Source: SYIM01 sp041182885 (GTDB taxonomy: Bacteria; Pseudomonadota; Gammaproteobacteria; Burkholderiales; Burkholderiaceae_E). Taken from it: a stretch of 56,278 nt of DNA. Position 1 is the first letter of the stretch. Every line of letters starts with the position of its first letter. A program made the position numbers and the translations under genes. Below are positions 33,395 through 41,869 of the stretch, one piece after another. The notes beneath the pieces were generated by a model. That model ran no database searches. It saw nothing but the letters and a program-made list of their open reading frames with translations, and was not told the origin of the DNA. The stretch spans positions 1 to 56,278 of the forward strand of contig JBMSQB010000018.1 of the NCBI GenBank assembly GCA_049423065.1, given 5' to 3'.

Positions 33395-34399
33395 ATGCGC
33401 TTACCGCAGTCCCCAGCCCCTCGCAACACGCGCCGACCGCTGCTCGCTGCAGTCTTTGGCGCGCTGATCGCGATCAGTCCCACAGGGCACACGCAGCCAA
33501 CAAGCTGGCCCTCGCAACCGATCCGGTTGATCGTCTCGCAGTCCGCAGGCGGCAGTATCGACATCGCTGCGCGATTGCTCGCCCAGCGCCTGGCCGAGCC
33601 CCTGGGCGTCAATGTGCTGGTCGACAACCGCCCCGGCGCCAACGGACTGATTGCGGGCGAGGCAGGGGCGCGCGCAAGCGACGGCCACACCTTCCTGATG
33701 ACCTCGCCCAGCACGCTCACCATCAATCAGCACGTCTACCGGAAGCTTCCCTACGACGTGCAGCGAGACTTCACACCGGTCACCCAGACCACCTCGATCG
33801 CCTTCATGCTGGCCGTCAATGTGGCAAGCCCATACCGCAACACCGACGACCTGATTGCGGCCGCGCGCGCCCGCCCGGATGCAGTGCGCTATGCATCGGC
33901 AGGCATCGGCAACCAGAGCCATCTGGCGGCTGAACTCCTGGCTGGCGCAGCCGGCGTGAAACTGCTTCATGTGCCCTACAAGGGCGAGGCCCCAGCCATC
34001 ACCGATCTGGTCGGGGGTCAGGTCGATTTCATCTTCGGCACCATGCCCGCCCTGCTCGCTCAGGTTCGTGCGGGCAAGCTGCGCGCACTGGCGGTGGCCC
34101 AGCCCACCCGCGCGTCGGCTGCACCCGACGTTCCCACCGCACTGGAGCAGGGCCTGCGCAACGTCGAGGTCACCGGATGGACGGGCATTGTTGCGCCAGT
34201 GGCCACCCCGGCGGGCGCGATCACCCGGCTTCACACCGAGGTGACACGAATTTTGCAAATTGCCGAGGTGCGCGACACGCTTGCCCGAGCAGGCGCCGAA
34301 CCCGTGGGCAGCAGTCCCGAGCAGTTTGGCGCTTTCATTCGCGCCGAGACCATCAAGTGGGGCGATGCCGTGCGCCGGGCCGGCATCGTTCCAGAGTGA
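33395..34399 (+). CDS. Bug family (TctC-type) periplasmic solute-binding protein 4
   Basis: A 334-residue Bug receptor with AGGAG ahead of ATG 33395. The export signal is long and basic (to about GHTQP, residue 35). Conserved parts are RLIVSQSAGGSIDIAAR, VLVDNRPGANG, HVPYKGEAPAITDLVGG and GKLRALAV. It follows the MmgE/PrpD gene by 27 bases. Its stop codon overlaps the start of a small unknown membrane protein (GTGA), so their translation is coupled. Confidence 0.92.
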   Translation: MRLPQSPAPRNTRRPLLAAVFGALIAISPTGHTQPTSWPSQPIRLIVSQSAGGSIDIAARLLAQRLAEPLGVNVLVDNRPGANGLIAGEAGARASDGHTFLMTSPSTLTINQHVYRKLPYDVQRDFTPVTQTTSIAFMLAVNVASPYRNTDDLIAAARARPDAVRYASAGIGNQSHLAAELLAGAAGVKLLHVPYKGEAPAITDLVGGQVDFIFGTMPALLAQVRAGKLRALAVAQPTRASAAPDVPTALEQGLRNVEVTGWTGIVAPVATPAGAITRLHTEVTRILQIAEVRDTLARAGAEPVGSSPEQFGAFIRAETIKWGDAVRRAGIVPE

Positions 34400-34881
34400 G
34401 CTCGGGCACGCTGACGGTTGGCGGCCAGACGCTGTCAACCGTTGAAATCGCCCAGCGCCGAGCCGCGGCCGAGCGCTTTATCGAGCAAAGCGGCAGCGGC
34501 ACTGCAGTGCGCGCGCTTGGCGAACTGCGGCGCAGTCCCGACAGCTGGTTTGACCGACTGCGGGCACTCGCCAGCAGCGACACCACTCTCAAGGTGGCGC
34601 TGGGTGTTTTCATGGGCGTGATTGCGGCTGAAGCCGCGCTTGCGGTGCTCAGAAGTGGCGCGCTCGACCGGCTGATCGCCGAGATCGATACCGCGCTCGC
34701 AGAACCGTTGAGCCCAGCAGCGCCAGCCGATGTCGCGTCAGCGGGGCCCGTGCCCGAAGGGGGCCTCATCAGCCTGTTCGATACACCGATGGCCAGCGAC
34801 ACAGCGCCTTCGCCCGCCGATCAGCTTGATGACGATCCCGATTTCGATCTGGGCTCTGTCATCGATGACCTGCTCAGCTAG
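34396..34881 (+). CDS. hypothetical small membrane protein coupled to Bug 4
   Basis: A 161-residue protein of unknown family, starting at GTG 34396 in a GTGA overlap with the Bug stop. Residues about 1-62 are polar and basic. One hydrophobic stretch spans about 64-86 (TLKVALGVFMGVIAAEAALA). A flexible Ala/Pro-rich region follows, and the end is strongly acidic (DDDPDFDLGSVIDDLL). No catalytic motif is recognised. The frame is clean and base use resembles its neighbours, so it is likely real. A membrane accessory to the Bug protein is an inference from context only. Confidence 0.6.
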   Translation: MSSGTLTVGGQTLSTVEIAQRRAAAERFIEQSGSGTAVRALGELRRSPDSWFDRLRALASSDTTLKVALGVFMGVIAAEAALAVLRSGALDRLIAEIDTALAEPLSPAAPADVASAGPVPEGGLISLFDTPMASDTAPSPADQLDDDPDFDLGSVIDDLLS

Positions 34882-34907
34882 TCGCAGCCTGACCTGACCG
34901 CGCCCGC

Positions 34908-35597
34908 TCAGGCGGGGTCCATCCCGTGTCGGCGGTGCAGTTCAGCATGCTCGGGGTGCGCGAGGAAGGCGAGCAACTCGGCGGCCGCGTCAGGACGCTC
35001 TGAGTGCGCACCGACCGCACCGCTGAACACCGTGGTGATCTGCGCGGGCGGTGGCACCAGGCCCAGCACATGAATTCCCTTGAGCGAAATGAGCTCGCTC
35101 AGTTGCTGAAACCCGATGTCGACCTGTCCCTCCGCAATCAGCTTTCCAACCGGTACACCGGGCGGTGCCTGCACGATACGGCCAGCGATCTGCGGCATGA
35201 TGCCCCAGCGCTCGAACACCTTGAGAAGATGCTGCCCACTTGGGCCGGTGGAGTAGCCCACCGACTTTGCAGCAAGGACCGTGCTGCGCAGCGCGGATTC
35301 CGACGTGATGTCGGGGCGCTCCGCGCCCTCGCGAACCGCAGCGGCGACCTCGGCGCGCGCGAGTGGCACCACTGTTCCCGGAACCAGATGCCCGGCTTCG
35401 GCCAGGCGCGACATCACGGCGTCGGCAAGCACCACCACATCAAATGCCTCGCCTGCCTCGACACGCCTCGCTGCATCCACGCCACCCACCGCCTCCAGAT
35501 CGACTGCGGCGCTGCGGCGCAGGCGATACAGGCCTGCCTGCTCGGCAAGCAGGAGCCGGGTGGCCATGGAGGAGATGATGGTGAGCGCGCGGGACAT
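34908..35597 (-). CDS. ModA-like substrate-binding domain protein without signal peptide
   Basis: A 229-residue protein of the molybdate-binding (PBP-like, SBP_bac_11) type. Recognisable parts are VDLEAVGGVDAARRVEAGE, AFDVVVLADAVMSRLAEAG, KSVGYSTGPSGQHLLKVF and LIAEGQVDIGFQQLSEL. The N-terminus (MSRALTIISSMATRLLLAEQ) lacks a secretion signal, so the protein should stay in the cytoplasm. No ModB or ModC is nearby. It may therefore bind a metabolite as a sensor or carrier rather than feed a transporter. It diverges from the CoA-transferase gene and converges with the 161-residue protein. Confidence 0.83.
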   Translation of the reverse strand: MSRALTIISSMATRLLLAEQAGLYRLRRSAAVDLEAVGGVDAARRVEAGEAFDVVVLADAVMSRLAEAGHLVPGTVVPLARAEVAAAVREGAERPDITSESALRSTVLAAKSVGYSTGPSGQHLLKVFERWGIMPQIAGRIVQAPPGVPVGKLIAEGQVDIGFQQLSELISLKGIHVLGLVPPPAQITTVFSGAVGAHSERPDAAAELLAFLAHPEHAELHRRHGMDPA

Positions 35598-35695
35598 GAC
35601 GAGCCTTTCGAAATCCGAACATGCCGCGACTTTACCAGCGCCGACGGTCCCGCTGCGGCCCTACAATCGGGGTTCCGATTCTTTGAGGCTGCCTC

Positions 35696-36811
35696 ATGAA
35701 ACTCACCGGACTGCGTGTGATCGACCTGTCGAATTTTCTGCCTGGCCCTTACCTCACGCTGGCGCTCGCCGACCATGGCGCCGATGTGATCAAGATCGAG
35801 ATGCCGGGCGAGGGTGATCCCGCCAGGCATATCGGGCTGCGCGATGGCGAGCACACCGTCATGTTCAGAAACATCAATCGCGGCAAGAAAAGCATCGCCC
35901 TGGATCTCAAGAATCCGGCCGACCGCGATGCGCTGCTCGCGCTCTGCGACACCGCCGATGTTTTCATCGAAACCTTCCGGCCCGGGGTGGTTGATCGGCT
36001 GGGTCTCGATTACGCCACCATTGCCGCGCGCAATCCCCGCATCGTTTACTGCTCCATCTCCGCCTTCGGACAGACCGGCAGATGGCGCGACCGCCCTGCG
36101 CATGACCTTGCCACCGAAGCCATGGCCGGCGCCTCCAGCATTACCACCGGCGAAGACGGCAAGCCGGCCATTCCAGGGGTCGCGATTGCCGATATCGTGG
36201 GCGGCCTGCACGGACTGGCAGGTGTGCTGATGGCGCTCTACCGTCGCACGGCAAGCGGCCAGGGCGACTATGTCGACATCTCCATGCTCGACTCTGTCGT
36301 TTCGGCCTGCGTCAATGTCGTGGGGCCCACCTTCGCCGAGGGCCGTCAGCCGGTGAACCAGCATGAGCGCACCACGGGCGGATCGGCGTTCTACCGCTTC
36401 TACGAGTGCGGCGATGGCCGTCGGCTCACGCTGGCAGGCCAGGAGCCCAAATTTGTTCGCGCGCTGCTCGGCTATCTGAAGCGCGACGACCTGGTTCCCC
36501 TGGTGCTGAAGGGCCCCGGCCCCCACCAGCAGCCGGTCATGGCGTTTTTGTCAGAGGCGTTTCGAGCGCGCACGCTTGCCGAGTGGGAACCCATCCTCGA
36601 TTCGCTGGACCTCTGCTGGGGGCCGGTGCGCACCCTGCCCGAGGCCTTCGCCGACCCCAACCTTGTTGAGCGCGGGATGCTGCTTCATGATCCGGCAGGC
36701 CGCCCGCATATCGGCTCGCCGATCCACTTCAGGAATGAGCCTGCACGCATCGGCTTCGACGTGCCCACGCTGTCCCAGCACAAGGACGCACTGCTCGGCC
36801 CGGACCGCTGA
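35696..36811 (+). CDS. CaiB/BaiF family (class III) CoA-transferase 1
   Basis: A 371-residue enzyme that moves coenzyme A between carboxylic acids. The N-terminal motif LRVIDLSNFLPGPY, GADVIKIEMPGEGDPAR, KKSIALDLKNP and IETFRPGVVDRLGL are standard. The catalytic aspartate is Asp137 (RPAHDLATEAMAG). It is about 30 residues shorter than the 400-residue norm, mainly at the C-terminus. A TACAAT -10-like box lies at 35662-35667. It converges with an enoyl-CoA hydratase-family gene, so an acyl-CoA pathway is likely. The acid is unknown. Confidence 0.92.
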   Translation: MKLTGLRVIDLSNFLPGPYLTLALADHGADVIKIEMPGEGDPARHIGLRDGEHTVMFRNINRGKKSIALDLKNPADRDALLALCDTADVFIETFRPGVVDRLGLDYATIAARNPRIVYCSISAFGQTGRWRDRPAHDLATEAMAGASSITTGEDGKPAIPGVAIADIVGGLHGLAGVLMALYRRTASGQGDYVDISMLDSVVSACVNVVGPTFAEGRQPVNQHERTTGGSAFYRFYECGDGRRLTLAGQEPKFVRALLGYLKRDDLVPLVLKGPGPHQQPVMAFLSEAFRARTLAEWEPILDSLDLCWGPVRTLPEAFADPNLVERGMLLHDPAGRPHIGSPIHFRNEPARIGFDVPTLSQHKDALLGPDR

Positions 36812-36844
36812 TCGCCGGGCGACAGACCCCAGGGAAAGCGGCCG

Positions 36845-37618
36845 TCAGCGCCCGGTCCAGCGGGCGGGCCGCTTTTCGCGAAATGCAAGCTGCCCCTCTG
36901 CCGCGTCTTCGGTGGCCGCAAGCAGGCCGATCTGGCCCTCCATGAAACGCAGGGCCTCCTCGAACGACATCGATTCGATGGCGTAGCTCGCGTATTTGCC
37001 GCGCCGGATCGCAGTCGGTGACCGGGCGGCCAGCCGCGTCACGAGGTCGTTCACGGCGGAGTCGAGTTCCTCTCGGGGCACCACGCGGTTCACCAGGCCC
37101 AGTTCGCGGGCGGTCCGCGCGTCCACCGGGTCACCGGTCAGGCAGAGCTCAAGCAGATGGCGCCGCGGCACGAGGTGCTGGAGAACCGACATGACCTGCA
37201 TGGGATAGACACCGACCTTCACTTCGGGCAGGCCGAACAGGGCGTGTTCGGCTGCAACGGCGAGGTCGCACATGGCAAGCAGCCCCATGCCGCCAGCCAT
37301 GCAGGTGCCGTTGATTCGCCCGACGATGGGCACGTTGCAGTCGCGCGCAAGCCGGTACATCTCGGGCATGGGGAAGCGCGGCTCGGCGTAATCAAATTTG
37401 AATGACTGGCCGGTGGCCAGGTCAGCCCCCGCGCAAAATGCCTGGTCCCCCGCCGCAGTCAGCACGATCACGCGGAGCGACGGGTCATTGCGCGAATCAC
37501 GAAACGCCGCACTCAGCCCTTCGACCACGGCCGGGCTGATTGCGTTTCGCCGCGCTGGCCGGTTGATCGTGATGGTCATGACATCGCCGTCGCGACGAAT
37601 CAGCAGGTCTTCGGACAT
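36845..37618 (-). CDS. enoyl-CoA hydratase/isomerase family protein
   Basis: A 257-residue crotonase-fold protein read from ATG 37618 behind a GAGGGGGG signal. The CoA-binding and oxyanion-hole parts read NRPARRNAIS, FCAGADLATG and TCMAGGMGLLAMCD. Of the two catalytic glutamates of hydratases, the first aligns with Gly112, while the second is kept as Glu132 (GLPEVKVG). Loss of one glutamate is common in isomerases and other side branches, so simple hydratase activity is doubtful. The C-terminus ends FREKRPARWTGR, normal for the family. It diverges from Bug 5. Confidence 0.9.
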   Translation of the reverse strand: MSEDLLIRRDGDVMTITINRPARRNAISPAVVEGLSAAFRDSRNDPSLRVIVLTAAGDQAFCAGADLATGQSFKFDYAEPRFPMPEMYRLARDCNVPIVGRINGTCMAGGMGLLAMCDLAVAAEHALFGLPEVKVGVYPMQVMSVLQHLVPRRHLLELCLTGDPVDARTARELGLVNRVVPREELDSAVNDLVTRLAARSPTAIRRGKYASYAIESMSFEEALRFMEGQIGLLAATEDAAEGQLAFREKRPARWTGR

Positions 37619-37716
37619 TCTGCCCCCCTCGTTGATGGCCCGAGTATACGCAGGCCGACGTCGGCAGAGCGCACGCGCTCCGGTAAGATCGAACCACAAC
37701 CAAAAGGAGACGTCTC

Positions 37717-38703
37717 ATGCCCCGTTCCCGCCCAGCCGCCAAGCGCCGCAGCACGGTTCTGGCCCTTGCCGGTATTGGTTCACTGCCGTTTACCCAGACC
37801 GTGCGCGCCCAGTCCGAGAAGGTCACCCGATTCATTCTCCCCAATGCAACCGGGTCGGGCGTTGACACCATCACCCGTTCAGCCTCAGCCGCCCTCGGTC
37901 GCGCGCTGGGCTCGTCGGTGGTGGTCGAAAATCAGCCGGGTGCAGGCGGCATCGTTGGGTTGCAGGCGCTCTCGCGCACGGCGCCTGACGGGTATGCGCT
38001 GAGCGTGGTCTCGAACAATGTCGTGATCTTCCCAAGCGTGTACGCGAAGCTGCCCTTTGATGTGCTCGCCGACTTCGTGCCCATCACCGTCATCGGGTAT
38101 ACGCCGATCGTGGTGGTGGCCAGCAACAAGGTGCCAGCAAACGGTTCCCGGCAGTTTATCGAATGGCTGAAATCGCGAAATGGCGAGGCCACCGTTGCCT
38201 CTGCCGGCGCTGGCACCATCATTCATCTGGCCAACGAGATGTTCCTGAATGAATCCGGCACCCGCGCCCGGGCTGTGCACTACAAGGGTGTAGGTCCCAT
38301 GCTCACCGACCTGCTGGGTGGCCATGTCGACTTCTGCACGGCGGCGCTGCCAAGTGTTCAGGGCCACCTCAGGAACGGGCTCATCAAGGCGGTCGGCATC
38401 GGTACCGAAAAGCGGGTGGAGGCCGCCCCCGATATCCCCACCTTCGCCGAACAGGGCTTGCCCTCCTACATTGTCGAGGCGTGGTTTGGCGTGCTGGGGC
38501 CAAAGGGAATGAGCGAGGCTGACGTCAACCGGGTGCACAAGGCTTTCGTCACCGCTTTTTCCGAGCCCGAGGTGAAGGCCGCAATGGCCAAAGGGGGAAA
38601 TATCATCAACGTTCGCACCCCGGAGTTCGCCCGGCAGTATTTTGCGAGCGAAACCCGAAAATATGCCGACCTGGTGAAACGCGCCGGCATCGAGAAGCAA
38701 TAA
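37717..38703 (+). CDS. Bug family (TctC-type) periplasmic solute-binding protein 5
   Basis: A 328-residue Bug receptor behind AAGGAG. The signal peptide contains an N-terminal KRR and ends near TVRAQ (about residue 32). Conserved segments are TRFILPNATGSGVDTITR, VVVENQPGAGG, a variant VHYKGVGPMLTDLLGG and PDIPTFAEQGL. A TAAGAT -10-like box lies about 35 bases upstream. It is followed by the TAXI-TRAP genes on the same strand after 74 bases. Confidence 0.91.
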   Translation: MPRSRPAAKRRSTVLALAGIGSLPFTQTVRAQSEKVTRFILPNATGSGVDTITRSASAALGRALGSSVVVENQPGAGGIVGLQALSRTAPDGYALSVVSNNVVIFPSVYAKLPFDVLADFVPITVIGYTPIVVVASNKVPANGSRQFIEWLKSRNGEATVASAGAGTIIHLANEMFLNESGTRARAVHYKGVGPMLTDLLGGHVDFCTAALPSVQGHLRNGLIKAVGIGTEKRVEAAPDIPTFAEQGLPSYIVEAWFGVLGPKGMSEADVNRVHKAFVTAFSEPEVKAAMAKGGNIINVRTPEFARQYFASETRKYADLVKRAGIEKQ

Positions 38704-38777
38704 GCCCCTGCAGCCGCTGCCCTCCAGTGGCCTCTGGCATACTCGATTCAGACAGCATCACAAACAAGGAGACACCC

Positions 38778-39740
38778 ATGATCACAAGAATGGCCAAGCT
38801 CGGCATTGCTGCGCTCGCCCTCGGACTCGCTTCACTTGGCAGCGCCCAGAATCTGTCCATCGGCACCGGTGGCACCGGCGGGGTCTACTACCCTCTTGGT
38901 GGAGGCCTCGCGGCAGCGCTCTCCAAATATGTGTCCGGCATGCAGGCCACAGCGGAAGTCACGGGCGGATCAGTCGCCAATCTTCAGCTGATCGGCACCG
39001 GTAAGCCCTATATCGGTTTCACCATGGCAGACGCCACGCTCGACGCGCTGAAGGGGGACGACAAATTCAAGGGCAAGCCCGTCCCGGTCCGGACCCTGCT
39101 CGTGCTTTACCCAAATCGCATGCACGTGGTCACGGTCGAGGGCACGGGCATCACCAAAATGTCGGATCTCAAGGGTAGGCGCGTCTCGACCGGCTCGGGC
39201 GGCAGCGCGACCGAGGTCATGGCGTTTCGCCTGATCGAGGCGGCAGGCCTGGACAAGGACCGCGACTTGAAGCGGGAACGCCTTGGCGTGGCGGAATCAG
39301 TCGCCGCCCTGAAGGACAGAAAAATCGACGCGTTCTTCTGGGTGGGCGGACTGCCCACCGGAGCCGTCTCCGATCTCGCCAACACGCCCGGCACCAGGAT
39401 AAAGATGATCGACCACGCCGAACTCGTCGACAAAATGAACCAGAAATACGGCAACCTCTATGTGCGCGACACCATCTCAAAGTCGGTCTACAAGGGAATG
39501 GAAACCGACAACCGCCAGGCAAGCGTCATGAACCTGCTGGTCGCTCACCGCGACCTTGACGAGCAGACAGCGTTTCGTATCGTTCAAACCATCTTCGACA
39601 AGCGCGAAGACCTGATCCGCGCCCACAAAGAGGCCGAGAACATCGTCCTCGAAAACCAGCGCGGCGAGGCGTCCCCTGTGCCCTGGCATCCGGGTGCGGT
39701 GAAGTTTCTCGCCACCAAGGGCCAGAAAATCGCGCAGTAG
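38778..39740 (+). CDS. TAXI family TRAP transporter solute-binding protein
   Basis: A 320-residue periplasmic receptor read from ATG 38778 with AAGGAG upstream. The signal peptide ends near LGSAQ (about residue 23), and the mature N-terminus has the family hallmark IGTGGTGGVYYPLGG. Later parts include KGRRVSTGSGGSATEVMAFR and the KIDAFFWVGGLPTGAVSDLA segment. TAXI receptors serve fused 4+12-TM TRAP permeases, and one follows immediately. Known TAXI ligands include glutamate and other carboxylates, but the ligand here is not evident. Confidence 0.93.
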   Translation: MITRMAKLGIAALALGLASLGSAQNLSIGTGGTGGVYYPLGGGLAAALSKYVSGMQATAEVTGGSVANLQLIGTGKPYIGFTMADATLDALKGDDKFKGKPVPVRTLLVLYPNRMHVVTVEGTGITKMSDLKGRRVSTGSGGSATEVMAFRLIEAAGLDKDRDLKRERLGVAESVAALKDRKIDAFFWVGGLPTGAVSDLANTPGTRIKMIDHAELVDKMNQKYGNLYVRDTISKSVYKGMETDNRQASVMNLLVAHRDLDEQTAFRIVQTIFDKREDLIRAHKEAENIVLENQRGEASPVPWHPGAVKFLATKGQKIAQ

Positions 39741-39746
39741 CCTCGT

Positions 39747-39777
39747 CCTGGCGTTATCCCCATGGGGTAGCGCCAGG
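39747..39777 (+). other. strong intercistronic hairpin (14-bp stem, 3-base loop)
   Basis: The 31 bases from CCTGGCG to CGCCAGG fold end to end: CCTGGCG pairs with CGCCAGG, continuing through two T-G wobbles and TA/TA pairs into CCC/GGG around a 3-base loop. It starts 7 bases after the TAXI stop and has no T tract, so it is more likely an mRNA-protecting or translation-tuning element than a terminator. The 8-base word CCAGGCCG overlaps its 3' end and recurs at 39787-39794. Confidence 0.6.
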
Positions 39778-39802
39778 CCGTTGACACCAGGCCGCAAACG
39801 CC

Positions 39803-41869
39803 ATGTCCTCCCCTTCCGTCGACCCGGGTCGAAACGCCGCGCCGCTCGAGCGCGTCAGCGCCGAGGCCATGGCGCGGGCCGAAGAGATGATCGAACTCGA
39901 GGAGGGGGCGACCAACCGGCTGAGCGGCATGCTGGCGCGTTTCGTCACGCTGGTCGCGGTGATCATGTCCCTGTTTCATCTCTACACCGCCTACGCAATC
40001 GTCAGGCCCGAGCATCTGCGGGCCACCCATCTCGCGTTCGTTCTGTTTCTCACTTTCCTGGTGTTCCCGGTTGCGCGGCGCTTTCGCAATCGGGTGATGT
40101 GGTGGGACTGGCTGCTCGCCGCCGGTGGCATTGCGGTAGCGGCCTGGCTGATCGCGGGCGGAGACGACTTTTTCGATCGGTCGATCGTCCCCGACGACTG
40201 GGACATTGTGTTTGGTGTGTTGATGATGGCGCTGATCCTCGAGGCCATGCGCCGAAGCGCGGGCTGGATCATGCCTTTCATCACGCTCTGCTTTGTCGCG
40301 TATGCATTCCTCGGGCCCTGGCTGCCCTCCCCCTGGACCCACAAGGGCTATGAACTGCCCCGACTGGTGGGGCACATGTACATGACGCTGGAAGGCGTGT
40401 TTGGCACCGCGCTCAGCGTGTCTTCCTCGCTCATCATCCTGTTCACCATCTACGGCGCGTTTCTGCAACATTCGGGCGCCGGGCGTTTTTATCTTGATTT
40501 CTCGTTCGCGGCCATGGGGGGCAAGCCCATTGGCGCGGGCCGTACCGTCACGCTCGCATCGTTTCTGCTGGGCGGTCCGTCGGGCTCCGGCGTCGCCACC
40601 ACCGTCACGCTGGGCGCAGTCGCCGCCCCGATGCTCTCGCGGGTGGGCTACTCGAAGGACGCTGCAGGGGGGTTGCTGTCCGCAGGCGGGCTGGGGGCGA
40701 TCATTTCACCGCCAGTCCTCGGTGCTGCAGCCTTCCTGATCGCAGAGTTTCTCAAGATCTCCTATCTCGACGTGCTGCTGATGGCAGTCATCCCGACCTG
40801 CCTGTACTACCTCACGCTTTTTCTGATGGTCGAGATCGATGTCAGAAAATTCGGCATGAAGGACACCGTGTTCGAGAAGGTGGAGTCCGCCTGGTCGCTT
40901 TCGCGGCGCTACTGGTTCCACTTCCTTTCGCTGGTCTCCATCGTAGGCTTCATGCTGCTCGGGTTCTCTCCCGAACTGTCCGTGTTCTGGGCAACGGTGG
41001 TGTCGCTCTTCACCAGCCTGCTGCGCGCCGAGTGCGCGCTGCTCCCGCACGGAATCTTCACCGGCAAGGTGCCGATCTGGCGCGGACTGTGGGAGTCGGG
41101 CCTGCTTCGTGCGCTCGATGATGGCGCGCGATCGGTACTCAATGTGGCCGCAACCTGCGCCGGCGCCGGCATCATCGTGGGCGTGGTCACGCTCACCGGG
41201 CTGGGTCTCAAGTTCAGCTCGATCGTTCTTCAATATGCGGGCAACTCTCTGCTGCTGACGGCCATCTACACCGCGCTGATCGTCTGGATCGTGGGGCTGG
41301 CCGTGCCGGTCACCGCGTCCTACATCATCTGCGCGGTGATTGCCGCGCCGGCACTGATGGCGCTCAAGGTGCCCGACTTCGCAGCGCACATGTTCATCTT
41401 CTATTACGCGGTGCTGTCTGAAGTGTCGCCGCCCACCGCGCTCTCGCCCTTTGCCGCCGCCTCCATCACCGGAGGCGACCCCTATCGCACCACCCTGCAA
41501 TGCTGGAAATACACGCTCCCCGCGTTTCTGGTGCCCTTTATTTTCGTGCTCGATCCATCGGGGTCGATGCTGCTTCTGACCGGCTCCATGCGAACGCTGG
41601 CCGAAGCCGACTGGTTCGAGGTGGCGCGCGTCACCATCACCGCAGCGGCAGGCATTGCCGCGCTGGCGGGCGGGTTTCAGGGCTGGTTATGGCTCAAGTG
41701 CCGAAGCTGGGAGCGCACCACGCTGTTCGTGGCCGGCGTTGCGCTGGTCTATCCTGCGCCCGCCAGCCACGCGTTGGGCTTCTCACTCTTTCTGCTTGCG
41801 CTGGGCGCCCAACGGCTTCGCCTGCGGGCAGAACGCCGCGCCGCAGGCCCGCCAGACCGGATCAGCTGA
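39803..41869 (+). CDS. TRAP transporter fused permease (4TM-12TM)
   Basis: A 688-residue inner-membrane protein combining the small (DctQ-like) and large (DctM-like) subunits. After a polar N-terminus of about 45 residues come four hydrophobic segments, then the carrier part with GRTVTLASFLLGGPSGSGVAT, AGGLLSAGGLGAIISPPVLGA and AVLSEVSPPTALSPFAAA. This is the type that works with TAXI receptors, whose gene lies just upstream. The last 8 bases overlap the convergent reductase gene. The C-terminal hydrophobic region beyond about residue 600 is longer than in the shortest relatives. Confidence 0.93.
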   Translation: MSSPSVDPGRNAAPLERVSAEAMARAEEMIELEEGATNRLSGMLARFVTLVAVIMSLFHLYTAYAIVRPEHLRATHLAFVLFLTFLVFPVARRFRNRVMWWDWLLAAGGIAVAAWLIAGGDDFFDRSIVPDDWDIVFGVLMMALILEAMRRSAGWIMPFITLCFVAYAFLGPWLPSPWTHKGYELPRLVGHMYMTLEGVFGTALSVSSSLIILFTIYGAFLQHSGAGRFYLDFSFAAMGGKPIGAGRTVTLASFLLGGPSGSGVATTVTLGAVAAPMLSRVGYSKDAAGGLLSAGGLGAIISPPVLGAAAFLIAEFLKISYLDVLLMAVIPTCLYYLTLFLMVEIDVRKFGMKDTVFEKVESAWSLSRRYWFHFLSLVSIVGFMLLGFSPELSVFWATVVSLFTSLLRAECALLPHGIFTGKVPIWRGLWESGLLRALDDGARSVLNVAATCAGAGIIVGVVTLTGLGLKFSSIVLQYAGNSLLLTAIYTALIVWIVGLAVPVTASYIICAVIAAPALMALKVPDFAAHMFIFYYAVLSEVSPPTALSPFAAASITGGDPYRTTLQCWKYTLPAFLVPFIFVLDPSGSMLLLTGSMRTLAEADWFEVARVTITAAAGIAALAGGFQGWLWLKCRSWERTTLFVAGVALVYPAPASHALGFSLFLLALGAQRLRLRAERRAAGPPDRIS

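Noticed and set aside
34908..35597. Assignment as modA molybdate receptor
   Set aside because: There is no signal peptide and no modB or modC, so molybdate uptake is not supported.
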